Shown here in pieces: positions 1-11,982 of a stretch of DNA of 64,000 nucleotides. The stretch lies in contig NZ_CP086322.1 in NCBI RefSeq assembly GCF_023277745.1, forward strand, positions 2,728,001 to 2,792,000, written 5' to 3'. This stretch comes from Streptomyces halobius. Its GTDB lineage: Bacteria; Actinomycetota; Actinomycetes; Streptomycetales; Streptomycetaceae. The notes below the pieces were generated by a model. That model saw only the letters and a program-made list of their open reading frames with translations. It was not told the origin of the DNA and did not search any database. The translations under genes were made by a program, and so were the position numbers. Numbering within the stretch: the stretch's first letter is position 1; each line of letters begins with the position of its first letter.

Positions 1-62
1 ACGGAGAGCGCCATCGAGACGGCGGCGGTGCCTATGACGACGCGACGCGTCCAAAGGTTCAT
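1..62 (-). CDS. xylF: Start of sugar-binding lipoprotein XylF (partial)
   Basis: Only the first 20 or so codons are inside the window and the gene runs off the left edge. The ATG is at position 62, preceded by a clear GGGAGG ribosome site. The visible peptide has basic residues at positions 6-7 followed by a hydrophobic stretch, as in a secretion signal. Placement next to a ROK regulator and ngcEFG matches, from memory, the xylFGH xylose importer locus of S. coelicolor. The identity therefore rests on position and the signal peptide, not on any domain seen here. Confidence 0.55.
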   Translation of the reverse strand, partial: MNLWTRRVVIGTAAVSMALS

Positions 63-136
63 TGGGGTTGCCTCCCTGACGAGGCCGCGTCGTTGCGGCC
101 GAGGTGGCTGGAAGTCAACTCGGCCGTCAGCCGACC

Positions 137-149
137 GTCAAGGAGTAAA
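137..149 (-). promoter_or_regulatory. Candidate ROK-regulator operator in the xylF promoter
   Basis: On the minus strand this reads TTTACTCCTTGAC. It fits, at all 13 positions, the degenerate consensus TTKAMKHSTTSAV that I recall for Rok7B7 of S. coelicolor. It lies 75 bp upstream of the xylF ATG in the 140 bp xylF/ROK gap. The consensus is recalled, so the match needs confirmation. Confidence 0.5.
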
Positions 150-202
150 CCCTTAACGAGATGACAACGGTGCCATGCGTTAGCTGTGTGAACTCAATGC
201 GT

Positions 203-1402
203 TCACGCTATGGCGGGTGCGTCCACGGCCTGGACACCGTCGAGAAGCGTCGAATCGCCCATCTCGCTCAGCACCAGCGCGAGCGCTCCCAGCACCTCGG
301 CCCGGCCGCCGAGCGTGCCCGTCACGATCCCCAACTGCCGTGCCGCGCTGGGGATTGCGTACCGCGACACCGACTCGCGGATCGGCGCCAGCACCAGCTC
401 CCCGGCCTCGGCGAGATCGCCGCCCAGCACCACCCTGCTCGGATTGAGCAGATTACACAAATTGGCCACGCCGCTGCCGATATGGCGGCCCACGTCCGCG
501 ACGACCCGCCGGCAGCCCGGATCGCCCTCGCGGGCCAGCTGGACCACCCGGGGCATGGTCAGATCGGGGCCGTGGCTCGGCTGCAGCAGCGGGAGCACGT
601 ACCGGGCGGCGGTGAAGGTCTCCAGGCAGCCGCGGTTGCCGCAGCGGCACACCGGGCCCGCCTCGTCCAGGGTGATATGTCCGATCTCGCCCGCCGTACC
701 GCCCGGCCCGCGGTAGATCTGCCCGCTTATCACCAGTCCCGCGCCGACACCGCTCGCGACCTTGATGTACGCGAGGTCGGAGGCTCCCCGGCCGCCGCCC
801 CACACCAGCTCGCCCAGCGCGCCGAGGTTGGCGTCGTTGTCGACGTAGACGGGCACGCCGAGGCGCTCGGACAGCTCCTGGCTGGGGTTGGTGCCGGACC
901 AGCCCGGCAGGATCGCCGTCGACCCGAGGGTCCCGGATTCGACGTCGATGGGACCCGGTACACCGAGACCGACACCGATGACCTTGCCCGGGTTGATCCC
1001 GGTCGTCTCGATCAGCCTGCTCACCAGATGTTCCGCCCGGTCGAAGCCCTCCGCGGCGGAGGCGTCCACATCGATCGGCTCGGACTCCTCGGCCAGCACC
1101 TGGTGCGCCAGGTTGCCGACCGCCACCCGTAGATGGGAGTGGCCGAAATCGACGCCTACGACGATGCCCGCGTCGCCGGAGAGCGAGACGCTGCGCGCCC
1201 GCCGGCCGCCCGCAGAGGTGGGCGTCACCTCGACGGTGCCGCTGTCCTTCAACTCACGAACGATGTTGGAGACCGTGGCCGCGGACAGCCCGGTGCTCCG
1301 GGCGATCTCCGCCTGGGTGAGCGAGCCCGCCATACGTACCGCGCGTACCACCCGCTCCAGATTGGCCCGGTGCAGCGAGGACTGCGATCCCGGAGTCTCC
1401 AT
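203..1402 (-). CDS. rok7B7: ROK-family transcriptional regulator (Rok7B7-like)
   Basis: This is a 399-residue DNA-binding sugar-responsive regulator. A winged helix-turn-helix lies at about residues 15-65 (LTQAEIARSTGLSAATVSNI). The ROK domain follows, with the nucleotide-type loop VGVDFGHSHLRVAVG and the zinc motif CRCGNRGCLE. I start at the ATG at 1402, where the conserved reading begins; a GTG at 1414 is also possible. The gene lies between the xylose importer and ngcEFG, all on one strand. In S. coelicolor the regulator in this position (recalled as SCO6008, Rok7B7) affects xylose use, carbon control and antibiotic production. The symbol is assigned by family and synteny. Confidence 0.85.
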   Translation of the reverse strand: METPGSQSSLHRANLERVVRAVRMAGSLTQAEIARSTGLSAATVSNIVRELKDSGTVEVTPTSAGGRRARSVSLSGDAGIVVGVDFGHSHLRVAVGNLAHQVLAEESEPIDVDASAAEGFDRAEHLVSRLIETTGINPGKVIGVGLGVPGPIDVESGTLGSTAILPGWSGTNPSQELSERLGVPVYVDNDANLGALGELVWGGGRGASDLAYIKVASGVGAGLVISGQIYRGPGGTAGEIGHITLDEAGPVCRCGNRGCLETFTAARYVLPLLQPSHGPDLTMPRVVQLAREGDPGCRRVVADVGRHIGSGVANLCNLLNPSRVVLGGDLAEAGELVLAPIRESVSRYAIPSAARQLGIVTGTLGGRAEVLGALALVLSEMGDSTLLDGVQAVDAPAIA

Positions 1403-1414
1403 CGACTCATCCAC

Positions 1415-1735
1415 TCCCGCCTGCGGCGGCCGGCACGACGACCGGCCGCCGGGCCGGGCCACAGCAGCGGGGCCCGGCTTGTCTCCAACATGTGAATCTA
1501 AGCTGAGCGGCCCGAGCCACGTCCCGTCAAGCCCTTTGAGACGGCGAGAGAGAACTGGAGGGAAGGGGAACAGGCGGTGTGGGCGGTTTGCGTGTTTGAT
1601 CACGTCGGGTAGCGGGGTGACGCCGGTCTGCGACCCTGGAGCGGGGCGGGGCGAGCGCGCGCCGGTACGAGGCGGGCCGCCGTGTGAGCGCGCGCACCGC
1701 TGCGTGGCGGGGCCTGCCGTCAAGGCGCCGGTCGG
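1415..1735. other. Intergenic region upstream of the ROK gene
   Basis: About 320 bp separate the end of ngcG from the ROK start. A minus-strand TTAGATT near 1495-1501 could be a -10 element for the ROK gene. I see no coding signature on either strand and no strong terminator hairpin. Confidence 0.4.
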
Positions 1736-2638
1736 CTACTTGAGCGCACCGGCCGTCAGACCGGCCACCACCTGCCGCTGGAAGATGATGTACGCCGCGA
1801 GCACCGGCAGCATCGCGATGGTCAGGCCCGCGAACAGCCCCGACCAGTCCCCCTTGTAGCCCTGGCTCACCGCCAGCGCCACCAGTCCCTGCGTCAGCAT
1901 CTTCTTGTCCGGGTCGCCGACGTTGAGCACCGTCGGCAGCAGATACTGATTCCACTGCCCGAGGAAATTGAAGATGCCGACGCTGATCAGGCCGGGCTTG
2001 GCCATCGGCAGCATCACCTGGAAGAACGTCCGGGTGTGCGAGGCGCCGTCGATGAGTGCCGCCTCGGCCACCGACGTCGGCAGCGTTTTGAAGAATCCGC
2101 ACAGGAAGAAGACCGTGAACGGCAGCGAGTAGCCGATATAGACCAGGATCAGGCCGTGATAGGTGTCCAGCAGGGTCATGTTCTGCATGACGAAGAACAG
2201 CGGGACCAGCGCCAGAATGACCGGGAAGCCCATCCCGCCGACGAACAGGAAGTACAGGAAGCGGTTGCCCGGGAAGTCGAAACGGGCCAGCACATACGCC
2301 GTCATCGCCCCCAGCAGCATTGTGCCGATCAGCGAACCGCCCACCACGATGAGCGAGTTGAGGAAGTACTGGCCCATGTTCGCCTTGTCCCAGGCGCGCG
2401 ACCAGTTGTCGAAATGCAGGACCGACGGCAGCCCCCAGGGCGATCCGAAGATCTCGCCGTCGTCCTTGAAGGAGCTGACCACCGCCCACAGCAGCGGCAT
2501 GGTGACCAACAGGCCCCAGATCACCAGCACCCCGTGGGAGAAGACATTGAGGACCCTGCCCTCGCCGCCCTTCTTCTCGTTCGCGGTGCCCGATTTCGTC
2601 ATGCCCGGGAGGTCCGCGGGGTCCGTGTGCGCACTCAT
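1736..2638 (-). CDS. ngcG: Carbohydrate ABC transporter permease (NgcG-like)
   Basis: This is a 300-residue MalG-type inner-membrane permease. Six hydrophobic segments are visible, beginning with VLVIWGLLVTMPLLWAVVSS near residue 35. The cytoplasmic EAA loop reads EAALIDGASHTRTFFQVMLP, the signature that docks the ATPase. Its ATG overlaps the stop of the upstream permease gene by one base (TGATG), showing translational coupling. With the binding protein and the MalF-type permease it forms the importer; as usual in Streptomyces no ATPase is encoded here, so a shared MsiK-type ATPase is expected. N-acetylglucosamine/chitobiose specificity is inferred from family and synteny. Confidence 0.88.
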   Translation of the reverse strand: MSAHTDPADLPGMTKSGTANEKKGGEGRVLNVFSHGVLVIWGLLVTMPLLWAVVSSFKDDGEIFGSPWGLPSVLHFDNWSRAWDKANMGQYFLNSLIVVGGSLIGTMLLGAMTAYVLARFDFPGNRFLYFLFVGGMGFPVILALVPLFFVMQNMTLLDTYHGLILVYIGYSLPFTVFFLCGFFKTLPTSVAEAALIDGASHTRTFFQVMLPMAKPGLISVGIFNFLGQWNQYLLPTVLNVGDPDKKMLTQGLVALAVSQGYKGDWSGLFAGLTIAMLPVLAAYIIFQRQVVAGLTAGALK

Positions 2639-3561
2639 CAGAACTCCAGTCGCTCGCGCCGTCCCAGCCGCATGACGATGGCCGAGAAGATCAGGGTCAC
2701 AATCAGCAGGGAAACGCCGATGGAGGTCGCGTAACCGGCCTGACCGTCACGGAAGGTCTTCTGGTACACGTACAGCGGAAGGACCTCGGTCGAATAGTCG
2801 GGGCCGCCCGGACCGACGCTCATGATCTGTACGAACGCGAAGGCCGACACATCCAGCGCGAGGATGCCCATATAGATCCAGCCGGTTTGCACGGTGTCCC
2901 ACAGCAGCGGCAGCGTGATGCGGAAGAACGTGTTCAGGCGGTTCGCGCCGTCCAGCAGCGCGGCCTCGTAGAAGTCCTTCGGAATGGAGCTCATACCGGC
3001 CGAGAAGAGCACGACGTAGAAGCCGACGTTGGCCCACACCATCGCGGCCATCACACACCACAGTGCGAGCTGCGGATCGCCCAGCCAGTCCGGCTGCACA
3101 GTGTCGAGGCCGATCGCCTGGAAGAACGCGTTGAGCGCACCGCTCTCCGGGTTGTAGGCGAACTGGAAGAGCAGCGCGACGATCGGGATCGACAGCACCT
3201 GCGGGAAGAAGTAGAGAATCTTGTACGCGCCCGATCCTCGTACTCCGCCGATGACCGCCTTCTTCCGGCGGCGGCCGCCGACATTGAGCATGAAGGCGAA
3301 GAAGAGCCCGAGCGAGAGCGTCACCACCGGCAGCAGAAGCAGCAGCGTCACGCTGTTCCCCACTGCGGCCCAGAAGATGTCGTCCTGGAAGAGGCGTGCG
3401 TAGTTGCCGAAGCCGACCATCTTCATGTCCGGACTGAGTCCGGTCCAGTCCGTGAAGGAGTAGTAGATGGCCTGCACGAACGGCGATATCACGAAGATCG
3501 CATAAATCGCCAGCGGGAGCACCAAGAATCCCGCGATGAAACGGTACTTACCGTGCTGCAT
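2638..3561 (-). CDS. ngcF: Carbohydrate ABC transporter permease (NgcF-like)
   Basis: This is a 307-residue MalF-type permease. Membrane segments start at FIAGFLVLPLAIYAIFVISP (about residues 8-27), and the EAA loop reads EAALLDGANRLNTFFRITLP. I start at the ATG at 3561 (MQHGKYRF) because the in-frame extension upstream only translates the palindromic repeat region. It is the middle gene of ngcE-ngcF-ngcG. The 177 bp gap to ngcE holds stable hairpins that probably lower permease expression relative to the binding protein. Confidence 0.88.
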   Translation of the reverse strand: MQHGKYRFIAGFLVLPLAIYAIFVISPFVQAIYYSFTDWTGLSPDMKMVGFGNYARLFQDDIFWAAVGNSVTLLLLLPVVTLSLGLFFAFMLNVGGRRRKKAVIGGVRGSGAYKILYFFPQVLSIPIVALLFQFAYNPESGALNAFFQAIGLDTVQPDWLGDPQLALWCVMAAMVWANVGFYVVLFSAGMSSIPKDFYEAALLDGANRLNTFFRITLPLLWDTVQTGWIYMGILALDVSAFAFVQIMSVGPGGPDYSTEVLPLYVYQKTFRDGQAGYATSIGVSLLIVTLIFSAIVMRLGRRERLEF

Positions 3562-3587
3562 GACTACCGATCCCGTTCTCTCCGTGG

Positions 3588-3690
3588 GGGTACCTCCCAC
3601 GCATGGGGTCCCCCGCGCATGGGGCCCCACGCATGGGGGTCCCCCACGCGAGCGAAGCCGAGCGTGGGGGAGAAGCCGAGCGCGGGGGAG
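3588..3690. repeat. Cluster of short palindromes between ngcE and ngcF
   Basis: GC-rich inverted repeats are packed into about 100 bp. The clearest pairs CCCCCACGC at 3641-3649 with GCGTGGGGG at 3662-3670; a second unit pairs GTGGG with the CCCAC that follows GGTACCT near 3590-3601. The word CGCATGGGG recurs. Such elements between binding-protein and permease genes are common in actinobacteria and usually act as mRNA processing or attenuation hairpins. Confidence 0.75.
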
Positions 3691-3738
3691 GACGCCGCCG
3701 CTGGTGACGCCCCGAACTCAGCGGTTCGAACACATCGG

Positions 3739-5178
3739 TCAGCGCTTGTACTTCTTGACACTGGAGTCGTCGCGGGTGTCGTCCGCATACTTCTGGATCT
3801 TGTTGATGGCCTCGTCGGGCGTCAGCCGGCCGGCCATCATCTCGCCCAGCGCGCCGACCCCGATCCGCTCCTTCTGCAGCGCCACATACCAGTCCTGGAG
3901 CCGCGGATTGACGATGTTCGAGCCGGCCTTCTGCAGTGCCGCCTGCGCCGAGGCCAGGCCGGGCGGCAACGTGATTCCCCCGGTGCCTCCGTTGAACGAG
4001 GTGAGCGAGGAGACCTGCTTGATGAAATTCTGCGAGGACTTGTTGCCGAGCATGATGCGCAGCAGTTCCATACCGCCCTCGGCGTTGCTCGCCTTTCTGG
4101 GGACGATGAACGGTTCGCCGCCCGAGGCCCAGATGGTGCCGTACGGCATTTTGTCGGAGGCGGAGAGACTGGACGGCGCGCCGACCGCGAGACCGAAGTC
4201 CGGGTTCTTCTCGATCTGCTTGGCGGACTCGTTCTCCACCCATGACCCGTTGGGGATGAACAGCGCCTTGCCCTCGGCCCATGCCTTCTGCGACTGGAGG
4301 TGGTCGAGGCCGGGCGAGCCCTTGAGGACATAGCCCTTCTTGTAGAGCTCGTAGTACGCGTCGAACGCCGCCTTGACCGCCGGGTCCTTCCAGGCGTTCG
4401 GCTCCAGATTGTCGATCTTCCGCAGGACCTCCGTGCCGCCGATCTTGGCGATGAAGGGGTAGAGGCTGAAGGGCAGGTAGTAGGGGTACTTGCCCGGGTA
4501 CGTCCAGCCCGCGATGCCCTTCTTCTTGGCCTTGGCGCACAGGGCGAGCATGTCGCCCCAGGTCTCCGGGTATTCCGCGTCCAGCTTTCGCAGATTTCCC
4601 TTGGAGTACCAGACGCCGTAGACCGTGTAGGCGTAGTACAGGATCCAGGTTTCCTTGCCTCCGAACTGGCCCATCTCGACGACGCCGGGGCGCAGTGTGT
4701 CCCGGACCTTCTTGTCCGGGTCATCGATCGAGGGGGCGTCGAGAAGGGGGGTGAGATCGGTGAGCTGGTCCTTGGCGACCAGAGTGCCGAAGTCCATCTG
4801 TTCCGCGCCGGAGTTGTCGACGAGATCCGGGGGATTTCCGCCGTTGAAGCGCGGCTGGAGCGTCGACTGGATCTTCTGGGTGGAGGAGAGTTTGATCTTG
4901 CCTTCGGTCTTGGGGAAAGCCTTGATGTACTCCGCTTGGGCGTCCTTCGCGTACTTGTCGCCGAATCCGCCGTCGAAGATGACGACATCGAGGCCGGCGG
5001 ACTCATTGACCGCGAGTGGATTCTTGGCCGATTTCTTGCCCTTCTCGACCTTCTCGCCGCCACCGCTGCCGGCGCCGGCGCACGCCGACAGCACACTCAT
5101 GGCCGGAACGGCGACGATCCCCAGGGCCGCGGCCCGCTTGACCAGATCGCGGCGGTTGAATTCCGAGGTGGATCCCAT
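3739..5178 (-). CDS. ngcE: Extracellular sugar-binding lipoprotein (NgcE-like)
   Basis: This 479-residue solute-binding protein captures sugar outside the membrane and feeds the NgcFG permease. The start at 5178 gives a twin-arginine-like RRDLVK followed by a hydrophobic stretch and a lipobox ending at Cys33 (VLSACAG), so it is a lipid-anchored, possibly Tat-exported, protein. The mature part is a cluster-1 sugar-binding fold rich in aromatic residues. A GAGGAC ribosome site precedes the ATG. First gene of the ngcEFG operon; a DasR-type operator-like sequence lies about 185 bp upstream. GlcNAc/chitobiose binding is inferred from the NgcE resemblance. Confidence 0.85.
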   Translation of the reverse strand: MGSTSEFNRRDLVKRAAALGIVAVPAMSVLSACAGAGSGGGEKVEKGKKSAKNPLAVNESAGLDVVIFDGGFGDKYAKDAQAEYIKAFPKTEGKIKLSSTQKIQSTLQPRFNGGNPPDLVDNSGAEQMDFGTLVAKDQLTDLTPLLDAPSIDDPDKKVRDTLRPGVVEMGQFGGKETWILYYAYTVYGVWYSKGNLRKLDAEYPETWGDMLALCAKAKKKGIAGWTYPGKYPYYLPFSLYPFIAKIGGTEVLRKIDNLEPNAWKDPAVKAAFDAYYELYKKGYVLKGSPGLDHLQSQKAWAEGKALFIPNGSWVENESAKQIEKNPDFGLAVGAPSSLSASDKMPYGTIWASGGEPFIVPRKASNAEGGMELLRIMLGNKSSQNFIKQVSSLTSFNGGTGGITLPPGLASAQAALQKAGSNIVNPRLQDWYVALQKERIGVGALGEMMAGRLTPDEAINKIQKYADDTRDDSSVKKYKR

Positions 5179-5345
5179 GCTCAAGTCCTCGCCTTCTTCA
5201 GGACTCAGGCGGTGTACCGGAGCCACCCCGGCACCGCAGGTCAGGTGAAGCTGAGTTGTACGGGATGTGCACCGGGCACGCTGGGAAATTGCCGGGAAAT
5301 CACTCTGCCCCCGCGTTTCCCCCCGGATCCACGGCCATGTTCACA

Positions 5346-5391
5346 CAGCCGATCGGACGCCGACAGGTATAGTCCACTTCCAGCCGATCGG
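5346..5391. promoter_or_regulatory. DasR-type (dre-like) operator flanked by direct repeats
   Basis: Positions 5363-5378 read ACAGGTATAGTCCACT, matching 13 of 16 bases of the dre consensus ACTGGTCTAGACCACT. It is flanked by two exact copies of CAGCCGATCGG at 5346-5356 and 5381-5391. The site lies between divergent ngcE and the GH92 gene. DasR control would fit amino-sugar uptake. The consensus is from memory. Confidence 0.5.
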
Positions 5392-5521
5392 GCAAGATCG
5401 AATGCATGGTCGACCGCCACTTTTTCCTAGTTGAGACCTCCCCGGCGGGCGGCGGATCCACCCATGGTTCACCCGTCGGACCGACCCGGGGCTCCGCGGC
5501 TCACGGATCACGGCGACACCC

Positions 5522-5583
5522 TTGACACCAAAGTCCCCACGCACCTTACTTATCTCTGCGTTATCCAACTGACAACGATGTCA
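5522..5583 (+). promoter_or_regulatory. Promoter and LacI-like operator of the GH92 gene
   Basis: A TTGACA at 5522-5527 lies 17-18 bp before CTTACTT, a plausible -35/-10 pair. Just downstream, 5570-5583 reads TGACAACGATGTCA, a near-palindrome resembling LacI-family operators. A related TGACAACGGTGCCA occurs at 162-175 in the xylF promoter. Confidence 0.4.
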
Positions 5584-5603
5584 ATCTCGTTGAGAGGGCT
5601 CGC

Positions 5604-8600
5604 GTGCGGCTCAGACACCGGCACAGTCCACTGCGGGGGATCGCCCGCCCCACCGCCCTCGCGGCGGCCGCTCTGCTCGTCATCACGCTGCCCGGCCCGG
5701 CCGAGGCCGCACCACCCCAATTACCCAGGAAAACAACGGGGTTCAGCTCCTCCTTCGAGTCCGGAGACCCCCGGCCGGACTGGACCGACACTCCCGAAAC
5801 CGGACCGGACGGAGAGCCGCGGACCTCCGGCGTCACTCCGGAGACCAACCCCGCCGCCCCCGGAATGACCAGCCGGACCGACACCGGCCCCGCCGACTCC
5901 CCCACCGCCAAGGCGCACGCCGGTTTCTCCGGCGGCCACGCCCTGCGCTACGGCGGCACCCACACCGCCGCCGGCCGCGGCTACGCGTACAACAGGATCT
6001 TTGACGTCCATGTGCCCGTCACCTCGGCCACGTCCCTCTCCTACAAGCTCTTCCCGGAGATGGCCACCACCGACCTGGCCTACCCGGCGACCCATGCCGC
6101 CGTGGATCTGGCCTTCACCGACGGCACCTACCTCAGCGAACTGCACGCCGTCGACCAGTACGGCGCGCCCTTGACGCCCCAGGGCCAGGCCGCCGCCAAG
6201 ACCCTCTACGTCAACCAGTGGAACAACCGGGAATCACGGATCGGCGCGGTCGCGGCCGGTAAGACCATCGACCGGATCCTGATCGCCTACGACGCGCCGT
6301 CGGCACCGAAGACCGCTCCGTCCTTCCGTGGCTGGGTCGATGACCTCACCATCGCCCCCAAGGCCCCGGAGAAACGCCTGGCGCATCTCTCCGACTACGC
6401 GGTGACCACCCGCGGCACTCTCTCCAGCGGCAGCTTCTCGCGCGGTAACACCTTCCCCGCCACCGCCGTCCCCAACGGCTTCAACTTCTGGACGCCGGTG
6501 ACCAACGCGGGCTCGTCCGATTGGCTCTACGAATACGCGCGGAAGAACAACGCCGACAATCTCCCGACGCTCCAGGCATTCAGCGCCAGCCATGAGCCGA
6601 GCCCCTGGATGGGCGACCGGCAGACGTTCCAGGTCATGCCGTCCGCCGCGGCCGGAGTCCCGGACGCCTCGCGCTCCGCACGCGCGCTGCCCTTCCACCA
6701 CGCCAACGAGATCGCCAAGCCGCACTACTACGGCGTCACCTTCGACAACGGCCTCAAGGCGGAGATCACCCCGACCGATCACGCCGCGATGATGCGTTTC
6801 ACCTTCCCCGGCGACGACGCGAGCCTGATCTTCGACAACGTCAACAACGAGGGCGGACTGAGCCTCTCTGTCGAGCAGGGAGTGGTCACCGGCTACTCCG
6901 ACGTCAAAAGCGGCCTGTCAGTAGGAGCCACCCGCCTCTTCGTCTACGGCGTCTTCGACGCGCCGGTCACCAGCGGCGGCAGGCTCGACGGCGGCGGAGG
7001 CAAGGACGTCACCGGCTATCTGCGCTTCAAACCGGGCGCGGACCGTACGGTGACCATGCGGATCGCCACCTCCCTCATCGGCGTCGACCAGGCGAGGGCG
7101 AATCTGTCCCGCGAGATTCCGGACGGCACCTCCTTCGCGCGCGTCAAGGACCGTGCACAGAAGCAGTGGGACGACATCCTCGGCCGCATCGAGGTCGAGG
7201 GCGCCGGCCGCGACCAGCTGACCACCCTCTACTCCAACCTCTATCGCCTCTACCTCTACCCCAACTCCGGCTCGGAACAGGTCGGTTCACGTATCCGCTA
7301 TGCCAGCCCGTTCTCCCCGCAGGTGGGTCCGGACACCCCCACCCACACCGGCTCGAAGATCGTCGACGGTGCGGTGTATGTCAACAACGGATTCTGGGAC
7401 ACCTACCGGACCACCTGGCCCGCGTATTCCCTCCTCACCCCGAAACGGGCGGGGAAAATGGTCGACGGTTTCGTCCAGCAGTACAAGGACGGCGGCTGGA
7501 TCTCCCGCTGGTCCTCCCCCGGCTATGCGGATCTGATGACCGGTACGAGTTCCGATGTGGCCTTCGCCGACGCCTACGCCAAGGGGGTGAAATTCGATGC
7601 CGAATCGGCCTATGAAGCGGCCCTCAAGAACGCCACCGTCGCTCCGCCGAGCCCCGGCGTCGGCCGTAAGGGCATGACCACTTCCCCCTTCCTCGGCTAT
7701 ACGAGCACCGATACCCGCGAGGGCGCGTCCTGGGCACTGGAGGGCTATCTCAACGACTTCGGCATCTCCCGCATGGGCAAAGCCCTCTACGCCAAGACCC
7801 ACAACCCCCGCTACAAAGAAGAATCCGACTACTTCCTGGGCCGCGCCCAGAACTACGTCAAACTCTTCGACGACCGGGTCGGCTTCTTCCAGGGCAAGGA
7901 CGAGAAGGGCGACTGGCGGCTGCCCGCCGACCGGTTCGACCCCCGGGTCTGGGGTCATGACTACACCGAGACCAACGCCTGGAGCTTCGCCTTCACCGCG
8001 CCCCAGGACACCCGGGGGCTGGCCAACCTGTATGGCGGCCGGGCCGCCCTGGCCGAGAAGCTGGATGCGTACTTCGCCACCCCGGAGACCGCCGCCAAGG
8101 AATTCGCCGGCTCCTACGGCCATGTCATCCACGAGATGACCGAGGCCCGCGACACCCGTATGGGTATGTACGGCCACAGCAACCAGCCGTCCCACCACAT
8201 CGCCTACACCTACAACGCCGCCGGGCAACCGTACAAAACCCAGGAAAAGGTCCGCGACGTGCTGAGCCGCCTCTATCTCGGCAGCGAGATCGGCCAGGGA
8301 TATCCGGGCGACGAGGACAACGGCGAGATGTCCGCCTGGTATGTCTTCAGCTCACTCGGCTTCTATCCGCTGGTGATGGGCCAGGGCGAATACGCGGTGG
8401 GCTCCCCGCTGTTCACCAAGGCCACCGTCCATCTGGAGAACGGCCACGACCTCGTCATCAAGGCCCCCCACAACAACCCCGAGAACATCTACGTCCAAGG
8501 TCTGCGGGTCAACGGCAAACCCTGGAATTCCACGGCCCTGCCGCATTCGCTCCTGGCCCGCGGCGGCACCCTCGAATTCACCATGGGCGCCCAACCCTCC

Positions 8601-9005
8601 GCCTGGGGCACCGGCAAGAACGCCGCCCCGACGTCCATCACCCGGGACGACAAGGTCCCCAGCCCACCCGGCGACGTAGCCGACCCCGACCACGGCCCCC
8701 TCTACGACAACACCTCCGCCACCTCGGCGCCCCTCACCGGGACACCGGTGGACCTGAAGAAGGCCACCCGGGTCACCTCGTACACCCTCACCTCGGCCGA
8801 CCGGGCCACCGCCCCCACCGGCTGGCGGCTGGAGGGCTCCACCGACGGCGAGCGGTGGACACCGCTCGACCACCGCACGGACGAGCCCTTCACCTGGAAC
8901 CGCCAGACCCGGGTCTTCACCGTCGACCGGCCCGGCAGCTACCGGCATTACCGCCTGGTGCCGGACTCCCGGTCCACCCTCGCCGAGGTCGAGCTGCTCG
9001 CGTAG
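5604..9005 (+). CDS. Secreted GH92 family alpha-mannosidase
   Basis: This is a 1133-residue exported glycosidase, starting at GTG 5604 after a GAGAGGG ribosome site. Residues 1-38 form a signal peptide ending AEAAPP. GH92 landmarks follow: GFWDTYRTTWPAY, YTETNAWSFAF, HSNQPSHHIAYTYNAAGQP, and GDEDNGEMSAWYVFSSLGFY. The last 100 residues form a beta-rich discoidin-like module (SYTLTSADRATAPTGWRLEG) that may bind carbohydrate. GH92 enzymes are calcium-dependent inverting exo-mannosidases acting on alpha-linked mannose, so a role in mannan or glycoprotein degradation is likely. Some motifs differ from classical GH92 members (NQPSHH rather than NEPSHH), so substrate linkage is uncertain. It is divergent from ngcEFG and may be co-regulated. 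Confidence 0.9.
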   Translation: MRLRHRHSPLRGIARPTALAAAALLVITLPGPAEAAPPQLPRKTTGFSSSFESGDPRPDWTDTPETGPDGEPRTSGVTPETNPAAPGMTSRTDTGPADSPTAKAHAGFSGGHALRYGGTHTAAGRGYAYNRIFDVHVPVTSATSLSYKLFPEMATTDLAYPATHAAVDLAFTDGTYLSELHAVDQYGAPLTPQGQAAAKTLYVNQWNNRESRIGAVAAGKTIDRILIAYDAPSAPKTAPSFRGWVDDLTIAPKAPEKRLAHLSDYAVTTRGTLSSGSFSRGNTFPATAVPNGFNFWTPVTNAGSSDWLYEYARKNNADNLPTLQAFSASHEPSPWMGDRQTFQVMPSAAAGVPDASRSARALPFHHANEIAKPHYYGVTFDNGLKAEITPTDHAAMMRFTFPGDDASLIFDNVNNEGGLSLSVEQGVVTGYSDVKSGLSVGATRLFVYGVFDAPVTSGGRLDGGGGKDVTGYLRFKPGADRTVTMRIATSLIGVDQARANLSREIPDGTSFARVKDRAQKQWDDILGRIEVEGAGRDQLTTLYSNLYRLYLYPNSGSEQVGSRIRYASPFSPQVGPDTPTHTGSKIVDGAVYVNNGFWDTYRTTWPAYSLLTPKRAGKMVDGFVQQYKDGGWISRWSSPGYADLMTGTSSDVAFADAYAKGVKFDAESAYEAALKNATVAPPSPGVGRKGMTTSPFLGYTSTDTREGASWALEGYLNDFGISRMGKALYAKTHNPRYKEESDYFLGRAQNYVKLFDDRVGFFQGKDEKGDWRLPADRFDPRVWGHDYTETNAWSFAFTAPQDTRGLANLYGGRAALAEKLDAYFATPETAAKEFAGSYGHVIHEMTEARDTRMGMYGHSNQPSHHIAYTYNAAGQPYKTQEKVRDVLSRLYLGSEIGQGYPGDEDNGEMSAWYVFSSLGFYPLVMGQGEYAVGSPLFTKATVHLENGHDLVIKAPHNNPENIYVQGLRVNGKPWNSTALPHSLLARGGTLEFTMGAQPSAWGTGKNAAPTSITRDDKVPSPPGDVADPDHGPLYDNTSATSAPLTGTPVDLKKATRVTSYTLTSADRATAPTGWRLEGSTDGERWTPLDHRTDEPFTWNRQTRVFTVDRPGSYRHYRLVPDSRSTLAEVELLA

Positions 9006-9058
9006 CGGTACGCGGACGGGCGCACCCGAAGAGGTGGACGGGCCACCCCCGAAGACGC

Positions 9059-9097
9059 GGACGGGCCGCGCCCCCTCTGAGGGAGTGCGGCCCGTCC
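9059..9097. terminator. Bidirectional terminator between GH92 and aconitase genes
   Basis: GGACGGGCCGC at 9059-9069 pairs perfectly with GCGGCCCGTCC at 9087-9097, with a further CCTC/GAGG pairing inside the loop. It lies between convergent genes and can serve both. Confidence 0.75.
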
Positions 9098-9115
9098 ACC
9101 CGCTTACCGCTGCCC

Positions 9116-11951
<2,836 letters not shown>

Positions 11952-11982
11952 CTGGCGCGGCAGCGGTACGCCTCTCGGCAGA

